A stretch of DNA of 64,000 nt from Diploptera punctata (Eukaryota; Arthropoda; Insecta; Blattodea; Blaberidae): contig JASPKZ010005703.1 in the NCBI GenBank assembly GCA_030220185.1, forward strand, positions 1,343,123-1,407,122, in the 5' to 3' direction. Position numbers and translations under genes: made by a program. How positions within the stretch are numbered: position 1 is the first letter of the stretch; each line of letters starts with the position of its first letter. The notes under the pieces are model-generated. The model saw only the letters and a program-made list of their open reading frames with translations, was not told the origin of the DNA and made no database searches. Shown here in pieces: positions 10,190 through 20,941 of the stretch.

Positions 10190-10290
10190 GTTGGTCAGCA
10201 CCAGGGTTTGTACCGGGATCTCCCAAATATGAGATTTAAACTCTACTGTTTGAGCCAACTTACTCATTAGTTACAATGTTTATCATAAAA
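10190..10290 (-). mobile_element. tRNA-like SINE fragment
   Basis: The minus strand shows TTGGCTCAAACAGTAGAG and a degenerate B box near GGTACAAACCC. It is too diverged to be a tRNA gene. Confidence 0.4.
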
Positions 10291-10302
10291 ATTTAAGTTA
10301 GC

Positions 10303-10485
10303 AAAACTTGTACCTGGGATGTAAGTCATCCTCAACGATTTAAAATTAATTAAAATTGGAATTTCTTGTTTCATCCTCAGCAGCTGAAGATGGAGCAAGA
10401 AGTTCTGAAAGGCCTACACAAATTTAATGAATTTTAATTTGTTGAGGGCGATTCACATCTCAGGTACAAGTTTTACCATTTTATC
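10303..10485. mobile_element. PLE foldback (short)
   Basis: The inverted arms begin AAAACTTGTACCTGGGATG (10305) and end with the inverse near 10480. The centre carries CTGAAGA (10384-10390) followed by GAAA (10407-10410) and the palindrome AGGCCT. Helix II is weak here (about 3 bp). A diverged relative of this family surrounds 44900. Confidence 0.5.
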
Positions 10486-10734
10486 TTTTACATAGCAACT
10501 TCATCGATGGTTCAGAATGAATTTTAAAAGTATTGATTTATTCATGATACTGTAAAGATTTTTAAAATCATACTTATCTGATTATTCTTTTTAAAATTTG
10601 AAATAGGAAGATTCTTTATTTTTTTCTGAAAGACCATTGAATGTATTCAAGGATACTACTTCATAGCTATTTTGAATGTTACTAGATTTGTAATATTCAC
10701 ATCAACAGTGATATTTCCTAATTATATTAGAGAT
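10486..10734. other. AT-rich intergenic or intronic DNA
   Basis: Nothing is recognised. It lies upstream of the first visible Fbxw5 exon. Confidence 0.4.
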
Positions 10735-10905
10735 ACCTAATTATATTTGATACCATCGGTATCAAAGAAGTTTGAAAATGTATGAGGTGAGTCGATTAAA
10801 ATATGTTCTCCATTCACTATTAATACTGTAACAAAATTTAAATTTAGGTAGGATGAATGTACCTCATAGTGTGAATTCCTAAAATAAGTAAAATTTAAAT
10901 TGTTC
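10735..10905 (+). mobile_element. PLE 3'-end fragment
   Basis: It contains GTATCAAAGAAGTTTG followed by TATGAGGTGAGTCG (about 10780) and ATATGTTCTCC, as in the 21543-22636 insertion. ACCTCATAGTG with GAATTCCTAAAATAAG closes it downstream. Confidence 0.6.
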
Positions 10906-11231
10906 AAAAGTAGAAAAATGTTAGCATTGAATTTTGATGTTTTAAATGATTATATTCCACTGCATTCCACAAAATTTTATTTAAGGTATATGTTATCAGT
11001 ACTGATAGTTTTAACAATAGAGTTAATTTTGGTGATTTCTGTAACCTTACTGTTTTTGAACTTGTAAAAATCTTGATTAAGCTTATATAAAATTTATATA
11101 TGTGCATAACTATAAAAGCTCTCAAAATATACTACCATACCAGTTCTTTTCAAGTATTGAACCATTAAATGCATATAATTTTTTTTATAGTGTATTACAA
11201 AAGTTTTAATAAAATATCCCTGTGAATACAG

Positions 11232-11409
11232 GTATGGAATTCTACATACCCAGCAAGCATAAAATATTACCATGATATGAAGACTTTTAGCTGGAAATAC
11301 ACCCAATTCTCTCAGTTTAACCAGTCTGACACATTACTCTTGGTATCAGGAGTTCATTTTGGAACACCACACAGCACTTCAGGAGAAATAGCTGTTTTCA
11401 GTCTTCAAG
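11232..11409 (+). CDS. Fbxw5: Fbxw5 exon (first visible), WD-repeat region
   Basis: The exon is bounded by acceptor AG (11230-11231) and donor GTAAAT (11410). It translates in one frame to a segment including KYTQFSQFNQSDTLLLVSG, VHFGTPHSTSGEIAVFSLQ and one leftover G. These are characteristic FBXW5 residues from its WD-repeat part. FBXW5 is the substrate receptor of SCF (via the F-box) and CUL4-DDB1 ubiquitin ligases. In vertebrates it is linked to SAS-6, TSC2 and EPS8 turnover. The phase (one base over) joins GCT with the next exon to give ...SLQ-A-GFNLKCRV. The upstream exons, including the F-box, are not in the window. Confidence 0.87.
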
Positions 11410-11619
11410 GTAAATTTTAATGTTAGAAGTAAGACATTAAACATTATGACCCATAGAGAGAAATGAATACTGAAGATCTGCACATTTTCAGCTGATAGTG
11501 GTTTAATATAATACATATTTAATATAATCCAGGCTATAATTTGATACATATAATAAGCAGCTGATATATATAATAAGGCTATAATTTGATTGATAGTATA
11601 GAATTGGATTCCTCAGAAA
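11410..11619. other. Fbxw5 intron start, AT-rich
   Basis: A short local duplication of ATAATTTGATACATATAATA-like sequence (11520-11595) is the only structure seen. Confidence 0.4.
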
Positions 11620-12058
11620 TTGGCATTAAAGAAGGGGAGAATAAAAAGAATGGCAATGGACATTGCAAGTACAATAACCCCCAAATTATTAGGAATTGAT
11701 CTTAAGATGGCCATGCAAGTAAAAAGTATCATTCTGGTGATGGGAAGACAAATCTCTCAAATTCTTTTCCCCAGGAACTTCAAGATTCATTATTTTGTCT
11801 CAATTTTCCTGAATGTAGATTTTTCTCATACTAACAGAACTTACAATATGGGGGGAAAAATCTACATCCAGAAAAATATAAACAAAGTAATGAATTCAGC
11901 AGTTCGTGAGGAAAAGGATTTAATTGTGTGGTTTGTTTGCACACAACCAGAGGGTGAGAATATACAAGACTTCCAATGGCCAACACAGTCGTCAGTTTCT
12001 GGCTGAAAATGAAGATGTTTTCTGAAATATGATCCAGATAAGAAAACAAAATATGAGA
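11620..12058. mobile_element. PLE foldback, degraded
   Basis: The minus-oriented part (about 11760-11832) and the plus-oriented part (about 11838-12058) mirror each other around 11835. The plus part reads like the PLE C-terminus (IYIQKNINKVMN, then REEKDLIVWF) and ends near ATATGAGATGAGATG (12050), a mutated terminal signature. Confidence 0.5.
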
Positions 12059-12117
12059 TGAGATGTATATTTCAGAATCAAATTCTTAATTATTATTAAA
12101 ATACAATAGGAAGAACA

Positions 12118-12640
12118 TGATGAGATTCTACTTAATAAATAAGTTTGGTCTTGCTTCATCTTCAGTTGGTACAGACTGATTCTTTCCAAGTTGTCGCCAT
12201 GGATCTCTTTTTGTGGTCCAAAGAATTTGATTATTAAATTCCTCTCCCCGGAATAATCAAAATTCATAATTCTCTCCTTGTTCTTTTGTATGTAGATTGT
12301 TTTCCCATATGGTGAGTTTGTTCGTGTTTTCTAACTAAAAACACAAAATTATTAAAACAGTTAGAAAACACAAATGAACTCACCATATGGGAAAAAAACT
12401 ACATACAAAAAGAATAAGGAGAGAATTATGAACTATGAAATTTCCGGAAAGAAGAATTTAATAAGCAAGTTCTTTGGACCCAAAAAAGAGGGAGCAGGAG
12501 TCGAGATCAAAACCGAGAACTTGGAAAGAATTCATCTGAAGATGAAGCAAAGATGCTTTGAAACATATGCCCTACAAGAAACAACATATATGAGGTAAGA
12601 TGAAGACAGATCAAACTTAGTTATCAAGTTCTTAATGTTT
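12118..12640. mobile_element. PLE foldback
   Basis: The minus half runs leftward from about 12333 and the plus half rightward from about 12340, meeting at AACTAAAAACACAAAATTAT. Both halves carry the PLE C-terminal coding region (plus: SPYGKKTTYKKNKERIMNYE). The plus half has CTGAAGA (about 12536), a helix II-like hairpin, GAAACATATG, and the terminal TATGAGGTAAGATG at about 12590. Confidence 0.65.
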
Positions 12641-12953
12641 AAAATTTCCAAAAAAAACCTGTGATGATTGCTACTCTGGTTTATATCTCTTTCCTCTTTC
12701 TCTAAATATACTTTTCTTCATCTAGACTCATGTTCTCATTATGGAGATCAAGTTTTGAAAAAGCCTCTATCTATCTCAGTCATTCCATGTCTCCTCTTCC
12801 ATCATTTCCATCCATTTCCTTAACATTCTTCTTAACATTTTCTTTCCATCTATATATTGCCCAACCTCTTAGTCTCTTCCCTCCTAAATATACCATAGTT
12901 GAAAATAGTTTATTTTATCATATCTGCTCAGAACATGTAACTATTTTTTACAG

Positions 12954-13416
12954 CTGGCTTCAACTTGAAATGTCGAGTACTGAACAAGCCTTACGACATA
13001 TTTGGAACATGGTTTAGTGATCGTCACCTGTTGTCAGGTGATCTCCACTGGCTTGCACATCTTGTCAGTACATCAATTCTGTGGCTGAACAAAGCTTCTC
13101 AAGAATCAGAATCTGAGCATGTACCTATCATGGATCAGCTATATAAATTCTACAATTGTAATGCTAGTTCAATACGAGCTGTAATGGTAGCAAACTGTCT
13201 TGCACCTTCACCACCAGAGTCCAAAGAAGCATCATCTGAAGCAGGATGTTCATCAGGCAAGAATCCTGCTAATAGCGAAAGAGGAAATCCACCCTCTCAT
13301 AGAGATATTAACAGTCCATCTTCCTCGGGAATACCTTCATCTTTATTAATGGAGTTGGACAGTACAGTACAAGAAGAACCTCCTGAAGTTCTCCACCCTG
13401 TATCATCCAAACTGCA
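12954..13416 (+). CDS. Fbxw5: Fbxw5 exon, WD repeats plus acidic/serine-rich linker
   Basis: The acceptor is TTTTTTACAG (ends 12953) and the donor is GTAAGTA (13417). The frame reads GFNLKCRVLNKPYDIFGTWF, DRHLLSGDLHWLAHLVSTS and ILWLNKASQESESEHVPIM, then LYKFYNCNASSIRAVMVANC, a WD-type segment. It continues with a serine- and proline-rich linker (PPESKEASSEAG ... SSGIPSSLLMELD) of lower conservation. The exon ends with CA, joined to A of the next exon (Gln). The 463-bp length is not a multiple of three, but the phase fits both neighbours. Confidence 0.88.
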
Positions 13417-13530
13417 GTAAGTATTTTTGTGCACGATAGTGCGTTTTGTCATACTTACAGCAATGGCGACCATGACTGAAAGTTCAACTTCCTATGTTTC
13501 GGGGTTGCCAACCTAAATAACTATACTGTA

Positions 13531-13649
13531 TTCATAGTCATAATGTCGGTTGAAAATGAGAGAGGTGTTTCTCTTGAAAAGTAGTTTCCGTGTTTAAACA
13601 AAACATGAAATATGAGGTAAGATGTAAAAAAATGGCTCAATAATTTAAG
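13531..13649 (+). mobile_element. Solo PLE end, 119 bp, with 12-bp target duplication
   Basis: AACTATACTGTA (13519-13530) and AACTATACTATA (13650-13661) flank it. Inside are TCGGTTGAAAATGAGAG, a helix II-like hairpin, GAAAAGTAGTTTCC and TATGAGGTAAGATG. Its hammerhead core is degenerate (TTGAAAA for CTGANGA), as in the related copies at 13908, 32640 and 32820. It lies just after an Fbxw5 exon. Confidence 0.65.
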
Positions 13650-13661
13650 AACTATACTATA

Positions 13662-13900
13662 ACATTACATATTACAAACCTCATGCAGGAAGTAAAATCA
13701 CTGCCCTTTATGTATACTATGTACAATGTATATACAAAAATATATCCAAATGGTAGTGTTAATATACATTATATGAAACAGATCACTGCATTTTGATTGA
13801 ACTGAACTTTATTTAAAACAATATAAAACAATAAATATGTACTTGCTGCCATTTTATAACTGATTGGTGTCATGGCCTGATGTACTCTCAACTAATAAAC
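13662..13900. other. Fbxw5 intron, AT-rich
   Basis: No feature is recognised. Confidence 0.4.
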
Positions 13901-13907
13901 ATTGCCC

Positions 13908-14023
13908 GGTAGTCATAATGTCGGTTGAAAATGAGAGAGATCCTTCTCTTGAAAACTAGTTCCCATTTTTAAAGAAACATAAAATATGAGGTAAGATGTA
14001 AAAAATGACTCATTAATTTACGA
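13908..14023 (+). mobile_element. Solo PLE end, second copy of the same family
   Basis: The body (GTCATAATGTCGGTTGAAAA) matches the 13531 copy and the 32580 foldback. It ends TATGAGGTAAGATG. ATTGCCC occurs on both sides (13901-13907, 14024-14030) as a probable short target duplication. Confidence 0.55.
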
Positions 14024-14030
14024 ATTGCCC

Positions 14031-14391
14031 ACATTGTTAACATTACTCAGTTGTTTATAATGAATGCAAATATTTCCAACAAAGTTGTTATTATTTTACT
14101 ATTATTTTGAAAACACCATCGCACAAAAAATAATGTACAACACACATTTGTGAAGTGTTTTACATAATCTTGCAAATTAAAAACCGAGCTATCACTTGGT
14201 TTTTAAACAATTCCCTGCTTCTGTAAAAACCACTTCCCAAACCTCGCATCAGAATATACTATTTACATTTATGCTTGTTTTCTCAACAGTTCAACTCCTC
14301 TAGGTGTGATGGTTAGGGTTTAATCCTCAGCTATGCTATAGACATTTTTCTTTGTGTATATAATCCATTCAGTCTTGTAAGGACAACTGAA
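14031..14391. other. Fbxw5 intron, nothing recognised
   Basis: AT-rich sequence without coding or terminal-repeat signals. Confidence 0.4.
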
Positions 14392-14492
14392 TAGCTAACT
14401 GAAGGTTTATTTTAAGAAGTAACATTTTGAGGTTCTTTTAATCAAGTTTTTGTGAGACAGGGAAACATCTTACCTCAATATTTATTTTATTT

Positions 14493-15560
14493 ATGAGCGA
14501 TTATGAATGCAAAATTACTAAAGCACATCCCACAATGTTTAAATTTTGGAGCAGATATGTAGATGATATAATTTGTATTGTTAAAGAAAAACATGTAGAA
14601 GATTCCCTAAAACTGTTAAATTTACAGAGTACAAACATCAAATTTACCAAAGAAATAGAAGAAAATAAACAAATACCTTTTTTGGATCTTAAATTGGTCA
14701 GAAACGAAGAAAAAAGAAGAATTGAATTCGGGATTCATAGGAAAGAAACTCATACGGAAAATATTATAAATCAACAATCAACAGGGTTCAATCCAATTGG
14801 ACATAAATTAGCAGCCTTTAATAGTTTAACTCATAGATTGTTAAACTTACCCTTAAACGAAGAAGATTTCAAACATGAGAAAAAACACATAATCAAAGTA
14901 GTAAGAGAAAATGGGTTTGATGAAAAAATGGTACATAAAAGGATAGAAAAGTATAAAAAACAAAAAATGATAAACAGAAGTACTCTTGAAAAAGAAGAAC
15001 CACCTATGAGAAAATATAGGAAATTCACATATCACCCTTGGGTACATAATAAATTTCAAAAGATATTTGAGAAGTTTAATATTAAATTAGCACCAAAAAA
15101 TAACTACAGTTTAAATAAACTAATAAAAACCAACAAAAATGAAAAAAAAAACTGATAAAAATAAAAAGTCAGGAATATATCAAATTGAATGCATGGGTTG
15201 TGAAAAGATATATATATAGGAAAAACAAAAAGAAACCTAAAAATTAGAACCAAAGAACACATAAGAAATATTAAAAATGGGGAAATAGAAAAATCTGCAG
15301 TTGTTGCTCATGTTTGGTCTGAAAAACATAATATAAATTCAGACACTAAATTATTAAAACAGTTAGATAATACAAAAGAGCTGACTATTTGGGGAAAAAA
15401 TTTATATTTAGAAGAACAGAAACAGAGTTATGAATTTTGACATACTGATGGAGCGTGACCTTGTTTGGAGGTTCTTTGGCCAACCACAGGATGGAGCTCA
15501 CATCGACATCTAGGTGGTGCAACATAATGCAACATAAATAAAACCAGTCTGGGAAAGCTG
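14493..15560 (+). pseudogene. PLE reverse transcriptase C-half and GIY-YIG endonuclease, broken
   Basis: An open block at 14493-15155 carries FKFWSRYVDDIICI (catalytic YVDD), QIPFLDLKLVRNE and ETHTENIINQQSTGFNPIGH. A frameshifted continuation (about 15165-15560) has SGIYQIECMGCEK, a disrupted YIG (a stop falls at YI*), TKRNLKIRTKEHIRN, EKSAVVAHVWSEKH and a C-terminal ADDKTELF ending within a hammerhead motif. It is 5'-truncated at the RT palm and inactive. Confidence 0.8.
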
Positions 15561-15595
15561 ACGATAAAACAGAATTGTTTTGAAACATGTTCAAG
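15558..15595 (+). ncRNA. Hammerhead-ribozyme-like motif
   Basis: CTGACGA (15558-15564), an extra T, helix II AAAACA/TGTTTT, GAAA (15582-15585), the palindromic helix III ACATGT and T15591. Helix I is poor (only the first pair is clear). The PLE stop codon TGA is formed by the last helix II base plus the G and A of GAAA. Confidence 0.55.
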
Positions 15596-16009
15596 AACAA
15601 ATCAACATAAATATTGAGGTAAGATGTCCAGACTAAAAATAATATAATGATGTCCAGACTAAAAATAATATAATCTTACCTCAAATTAATGTTGGTTCAA
15701 TTTGAACATGTTTCGATATAATCTTCTATATCATCGTCAACTTGCCCAGATTTTTGAGTTTTATGTTGTGGACCCTGGATGACGATACCAGCTCCCTCCT
15801 CCAGATGGCCAAAGAACCTCCAAACTAACAAGGAAAGTACTTATGTTGGATCAGTTGGATTGTAACAAAAATTGGAGGATATGTTGAATGAAGGATACTG
15901 AATACCGTGATATTAGTCATTTCACTCCAAATTCAATAGTATGCATAATATTTAATAGGAAATAAGGAACAATAAAAAAAAAGAAATAGAGGCTTAATAT
16001 CCATATATG

Positions 16010-16420
16010 ACAGAATAAATAAGTAGAACATTTGGAAAAAATAAAATAAACAAATAAAAATAAAAAATGATAGTGTGGTGAATGAGGGAAGAACAAAAAA
16101 GGGACATGGAGAGAGAGATGACAGAATAAATAAGTAGAACATCATCATCATCATCTGCCTTCATGGATTAGGTCTGTTGACCCGTTCCGACTTCAGCCCA
16201 TCTCTTTCTAGGTCTGCCCACATCTCAGGTGCCTTTAGGTTTGTATTTTATTTGTTTTGGATATCTATCTTCATTCATTCTGTATATGTGTTGCTTCCAT
16301 TTTTGTCTATATTGTAGAACATTTGGAAAAAATAAAATAAACAAATAAAAATAAAAAATTATAGTGTGGTGAATGAGGGAAGAACAAAAAAGGGACATGG
16401 AGAGAGAGATAAACTAACGA
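16010..16420. repeat. Duplicated 100-bp block around a LINE-like/ATC microsatellite piece
   Basis: The block GTAGAACATTTGGAAAAAAT ... GGGACATGGAGAGAGAGAT occurs at about 16022-16118 and 16315-16413, nearly identical. Between them lie an (ATC)n run (16141-16156) and TGCCTTCATGGATTAGGTC ... CCGTTCCGACTTCA. I associate that sequence with antisense LINE 3' regions. The flanking repeats look like a long duplication created with the inserted piece. Confidence 0.5.
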
Positions 16421-16716
16421 AATAAATATTGCAACAGAGCGGCACGGTTACTTGGAGAGCAGCGCACCAGAGTGTGAATGTTTTTTCCACTCCCGCAGTC
16501 GAGTATTTTAACAGTATACAAATTGTTTCTATTTAAACATAAAAACTCAATAAATTGAAAGTACAATAGAATATTTCTTTATTATTTATTGATTAGCACT
16601 TTTAAGGCGTAATTTAATACTTCTTTTTAGGACATAACAGTATATTTACATGTAAATGTGTACATTTACAGGTGACAGTCTTGTGAGTCCATAAAATATT
16701 TCATCAAAAGAATAAA

Positions 16717-18361
16717 ATGGGCATAATAAATCCATTTTACGTCTTAACTACGTTAGAATCTATAGTTCAGAAAACATTTGAAAAACACAAAAAATCTGGA
16801 TTGGATGATGACCAGTTTGCGTATTTTCTGGCAGAACTTAAAAAAAATATTGGAATGGGTTAGAGGATTTTAGTGAAAATACTTTAGATTTCGAAGACTA
16901 TGCTACTTGCAATCAGAAGCTCATACAGGCCAGATTTTCTGAAGACTAAATTGCCAACGAATCCACTGAGGAATGTGACAGTTCAAGTAGCTTTGAGCCG
17001 TCTCCTATTAAAAAACCTAAACATCCTAACATACTGTCTGCCTATTCTGAAGAAACTTTGGAAAACATTTATGAATATAGGATGTCAGGGAAATCTGGCC
17101 CGAAGTCTTATTCACAAATAATAAAAAAATGACCATCATTAATTAATAACCGAAATGTAAGAACAGTTTTGAATTATATAGAAAATAAACATCTTATCTA
17201 GCTTCACAATTAAAAAACAGGGACCCCTACAAAAGTGCCCAAATTAAAGATTTCATCCTTAATAAGTTTCGAGATTCTTGAGATCAGGGATTGACAGTGC
17301 ACTATTGGCATTTACAAATGTGGGCTGTTTTTCAAGTGAAGGAATCGGGCTTGAATGAATTTAAAGCTTCAAATACATTGATTTCAAATTTCAAAAAAGA
17401 AAGCATTTCTTCAAGAAAAATAAATTACCAAATTTGTCACTGTCAAGTGTATTGAAAACAAAACTCAAACTATTGAAAATGCAAATAAGAGACATTAATC
17501 AGACCATTCAAGAAAACTGCATACCAACAAAGAATGTGTGGAACTGTGACCAAAGTCAATTTAATTATGAAATGACAGGAAACAGAACATTGGCATTCAA
17601 AGGCAAAAAGCTCACTGTTGCTACAGTTCAAAACCTACATGGAACTACATATTTTTACACGATAGATGTTCTTATTTCAATGTGTGGGCAGCTTGCTAAG
17701 AGGTTATACCTCTGTTTTCAGGAACCTACTGGAAACAAATTTGGGCCCAAAGTTCAGAAGAAGATAGAACAGAATATACCTACAAATGTGTATGTCGATT
17801 GTAGTGGCAATGGAAAAATGACAAAAGAACATTTGAAAACGTTCTTAAAACATGTGTTTAGTAAAAACATTGGAATTGTTTTACTTTTAATATGTGATTC
17901 GTGGTCCGGACGAACAATTGCTACAGGACTGTTTATCCGATAAAAATGGAAGGCTGAAAATTATTCCTGCAGGAGCCTCCAAATATATACAACCATTTTG
18001 TTTCCCCCCCCCCCGTCAATATAAGATCTGTGTGCGATGACTTGAAGAATATGTGTGTCTAAAATCAGATGGTGATGAGAAAATGTCTGATAGATTCTTC
18101 ATTATAAAACTGCATTTCTTTGTATATAATCAACTGTCAGCAGAAATTTACAAAGATATGCATATTTATGCCTGGACAAAGTCTGGCTATAATGTGGACC
18201 AAAGTGTAACGAGATTCACAAATGTGATTGAAAATGCATTTGACATTGGTTATAGTGAATGTGCCACATATAACTGCTCCAGGATTGCCATCATCGATGC
18301 TCATGGTGTTCGCAAAAATTTTGTTACAGCCATTTCATTATCACCATTGATGTTATGGTAA
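16717..18361 (+). pseudogene. DDE-type transposase remnant
   Basis: Read across frames, there is an N-terminal segment with LESIVQKTFEKHKKSGLDD, then LSAYSEETLENIYEYRMSGK with SGPKSYSQIIKK, RKITKFVT-like pieces, and a long open block (17434-17943) with VWNCDQSQFNYEMTGNRTLA (first catalytic D region), KEHLKTFLKHVF and LLICDSWSGR (second D region). 18053-18361 continues the C-terminus. Frameshifts and stops occur near 16861, 17130 and 17940. It would have cut and pasted the 15829-20609 element. A similar protein family occurs in many invertebrates, but I cannot name it precisely. Confidence 0.65.
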
Positions 18362-18866
18362 ATGATAATTTGTTTTTTTTTTTTTTTACTTCAGTACATG
18401 AAATTATAACCAATTCTAAATTTCAAGTAAAAAAAAGTATATAGTGCTCTGCTATCTGTATAAAGTAATCAAAAATAGTTATTAATGTTAACACAAAGGG
18501 AAACTAATATTTACGTTCTTCGCACCGCTATAGCCAGGGTGCTACAGTGGAGGAAATTGATATAAAGCCACTAACTTTTAGTAGTAAAACAACCTGAAAT
18601 ATTTATGCAAATACCGTATGTGTGCCATAGATTACATATAATTATCTTGGACATAATTTCATACAGGTCTTCTCATTTTGTATTTATTATATATGTAAAT
18701 AATACGTAAAATCTAAGAAAATGCTGTCCTAGGGGTGGAAATCGGTATAAAGGCCGGTCAACTTCTGGCTCTTACAGAGACATAAATGTAAACAAAACAC
18801 TGCAATTACATGGAGACGACGTGTCTGTGAGCATCGTTCATCAGTTACAAGTCAGCAGTATGTACA

Positions 18867-19861
18867 ATGCCACATGAAAAGCCTCTATCAAATGAAGAGA
18901 AATCAAGAGTTAGTACCTTCAAGGAGATGGGCCTTTCCAATAGACAGATACCTACGAAATTGGGGCTTCAAGATGTGTCATTGATAATTTTGTCAAACTG
19001 GGCTCACAATATGAAAAAAACGGGAAATATGGACGGACAAGACAATTGTCTGAGCGCACTAAACGTCTCATTTTACGTAAAGCAAAAGTTAAGAGTATGT
19101 TTTCTTCTGAAATTCAGGCTGATTTGAAGTTGCCAGTAACAGCCAGACGACTAAGACAAATTCTGTCAGAAGACAAGAACCTAAAATTAAAAAAAGTCTT
19201 AGTAAACTACCTCTGAACAATGCACATAAGAAAGCTAGAATGCATTTTGCTGAAGAACACATGTCCTGGGTCTCAGAATGGAATAAAGTAATATTCAGTG
19301 ACAAGAAGAAGATTAATCTGGACGGGCCTGATGGCCTTCAGTATTACTGGCACGACCTCCGTACTGAAGAGCAAGTTAGAATGAGTAGAAACTTCGGTGG
19401 TGGAGGCGTTATGATTTGAGCAGCATTCTGCTTTAAAGGAAGATAAAAAATAGCATGGATACGCATCAAGATGAATTCTGAGTCCTTACACTGAGGAGCT
19501 TCTGGAGTCCTAATTGATACGAATGTATGAGGAATTTGGCGAACATCTAATTTTTCAGCCAGAAAATGCTTCCATTCACGTGTCTGCCAAATCAAAGGAG
19601 TGGTTCAGGAAGAAAGAAATACCACTTTTGACGTGGCCAGTCAGAAGTCCTGATTTAAATCCGATTGAGAACTTATGGGGGATCCTGGCAAGGCGTGTGT
19701 ATCGCAATGGACGGCAGTTTGGAACAGTGACTGAGCAGAAAAATGTTATTCAGGAAGAGTGGGCTTCAATCTCAGTGGAAGAAATAAACACCCTCATCAA
19801 GTCAATGCCAAAGAGAATCTTCCAAGTAATTAACAACAATGGAGGTTCAACTAAATTTTAG
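18867..19861 (+). pseudogene. Tc1-like transposase, multiply broken
   Basis: The start is MPHEKPLSNEEKSRVSTFKE at 18867. Frameshifted continuation gives LRKAKVKSMFSSEIQADLKL, ARMHFAEEHMSWVSEWNKV, IFSDKKKINLDGPDGLQYYW (first D), and then (19514-19861) FQPENASIHVSAKSKEWF, where the usual second D is E, and RSPDLNPIENLWG with the third-position E. Stops near 19420 and 19445 and the D-to-E change show it is dead. Confidence 0.8.
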
Positions 19862-20079
19862 AACTTTGTTGTAAACTTTGTGCTCAGTCTTTTTGGTTTA
19901 ATCTGTGAAATACACAAAGTGCCTTTATACTAATTTCCACCCATATGTGAGAGTGGTTTCAGTTTTCATGTACTTTTTTGGACGGAAATGGATAATTAAT
20001 TTTGACATTATTTGTGTGTGTTTTATACTCAATCACCTCCTAAGTTAATATAGAAAAATTACAAAGAAAGAGTAAATAA

Positions 20080-20337
20080 TATTTAATTAATGTTGGGAAG
20101 TAAACATTATGAGGTATAATCATTAAAATTCATCGGAGAACATATTGTTTAAACAACTCACCTCATAGGATTCATGCTTCCATGATATCGCAATTTCAAA
20201 CATAATCATGTTCATCGTCAGCCATAACTCCGAGTTATGGCTGACGATGAACATGATTATGTTTGAAATCGCGATATCATGGAAGCATGAATCCTATGAG
20301 GTGAGTTGTTTAAACAATATGTTCTCCGATGAATTTT
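20080..20337. mobile_element. PLE foldback, 258 bp, inserted in the Tc1-like element with 13-bp TSD
   Basis: AAAGAGTAAATAA at 20067-20079 and 20338-20350 flanks it exactly. The arms (20125-20230 and 20232-20337) mirror each other around base 20231 with about one mismatch in 106 bp. The left side alone extends further, through ATTATGAGGT and GTTGGGAAGTAAAC. Both arms carry a complete hammerhead motif and the terminal CCTATGAGGTGAGTTG, one on each strand. Confidence 0.9.
20233..20284 (+). ncRNA. Hammerhead-ribozyme-like motif (mirrored on the opposite strand)
   Basis: CTGACGA (20241-20247), an extra T, helix II GAACAT/ATGTTT around GATT, GAAA (20265-20268), the palindromic helix III ATCGCGAT (20268-20275) and A20276 as cleavage nucleotide. 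Helix I pairs TTATGG (20235-20240) with TCATGG (20277-20282) using some G-U pairs, about 6 bp. The same motif lies on the minus strand of the left arm. This is the best helix I in the window. Confidence 0.72.
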
Positions 20338-20835
20338 AAAGAGTAAATAAACTTGTGTTAACCCTTTTAACAAGTGGCTTTATACCAATTTCCTCCACTG
20401 TAGCAGCAGGTGCTTCAAACCAGCTGCAATGAGCAACCGTGCCATTACGAACCGGTCAATTAGACGTGATTTAAATTTAATGACAAATAACACGGGTTTT
20501 ATTAAATTTGCAGCAAAATGACTAACGTCGTCATATTTAACGTCAATTAATTAACATATCCTCCAATTTTTGTTACAATCCAACTGGTCCAACATAAGTA
20601 CTTCCCTTGTAAGTCACAAGTCATATTCAGCAGGAAAATTTAATAAAACAATTAGAAAATACAAAAGAACTCACTATTTGGGAAAACATCTATATTCAGA
20701 AGAACAAAAATAGAGTCATGAATTTTGAAATTCCTGCTGAACGTGGCCTAGTTTGGAGGTTCTTCAGCCAGCCGGAAGAGGGAGCTGATATCAGCATCCA
20801 GGGTCCATAACATAAAACTCAACAGTCTGGGCAAG

Positions 20836-20875
20836 CTGACGATGATATAGAAGATTATATCGAAACATGTTCAAA
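20836..20875 (+). ncRNA. Hammerhead-ribozyme-like motif
   Basis: CTGACGA (20836-20842), an extra T, helix II GATATA/TATATC, GAAA (20862-20865), the palindromic helix III ACATGT and T20871. The PLE reading frame passes straight through it (QADDDIEDYIETCSN then stop). Helix I is weak. Confidence 0.55.
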
Positions 20876-20941
20876 CTGAACCAACATTAACTTGAGGTAA
20901 CATGTTTCCCATTGTCACAAAAACCTGATTAGCTAACTGAA

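Larger units (their letters stand above)
18545..20400 (+). mobile_element. Tc1-like transposon
   Basis: TA at 18543-18544 and 20401-20402 flank TIRs starting CAGTGGAGGAAATTGATATA, with the inverse at the right end. Without the nested 258-bp PLE foldback and its duplication, the length is about 1.59 kb, normal for Tc1. It sits inside the 15829-20609 element. Confidence 0.85.
15829..20609 (+). mobile_element. DNA transposon with about 58-bp TIRs carrying a DDE transposase remnant
   Basis: The left TIR CAAGGAAAGTACTTATGTTG (15829) and the right TIR (inverse, ending 20609) match over about 58 bp with few differences. TAA lies on both sides (15826-15828, 20610-20612), so the duplication is TA or TAA. 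It is inserted in a PLE. It contains transposase remnants, a tandem duplication, a Tc1-like element and, inside that, a PLE foldback. The superfamily is uncertain: the protein looks like a DDE_1/pogo-type relative, while a 3-bp TAA duplication would suit PIF/Harbinger. Confidence 0.75.
14404..20929. mobile_element. Four-part PLE array (inverted, direct, inverted, direct), split by a DNA transposon
   Basis: The 12-mer TAGCTAACTGAA occurs at 14392-14403 and 20930-20941, flanking everything between. The order is a short minus end (14404 to about 14486, CATCTTACCTC), a long plus copy (about 14487-15655), a minus copy (about 15656-15825, continued at 20613 to about 20640), and a plus copy ending TTGAGGTAACATG near 20893. 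The 15829-20609 DNA transposon sits in the third part. A direct 26-bp duplication (GATGTCCAGACTAAAAATAA...) marks the joint of parts two and three. It behaves as two foldbacks joined in tandem under one target duplication. Confidence 0.7.

Noticed and set aside
1..11231. F-box exon of Fbxw5
   Set aside because: I looked for an F-box-like exon upstream of 11232 and found none. It must lie outside the window or be too short to recognise.
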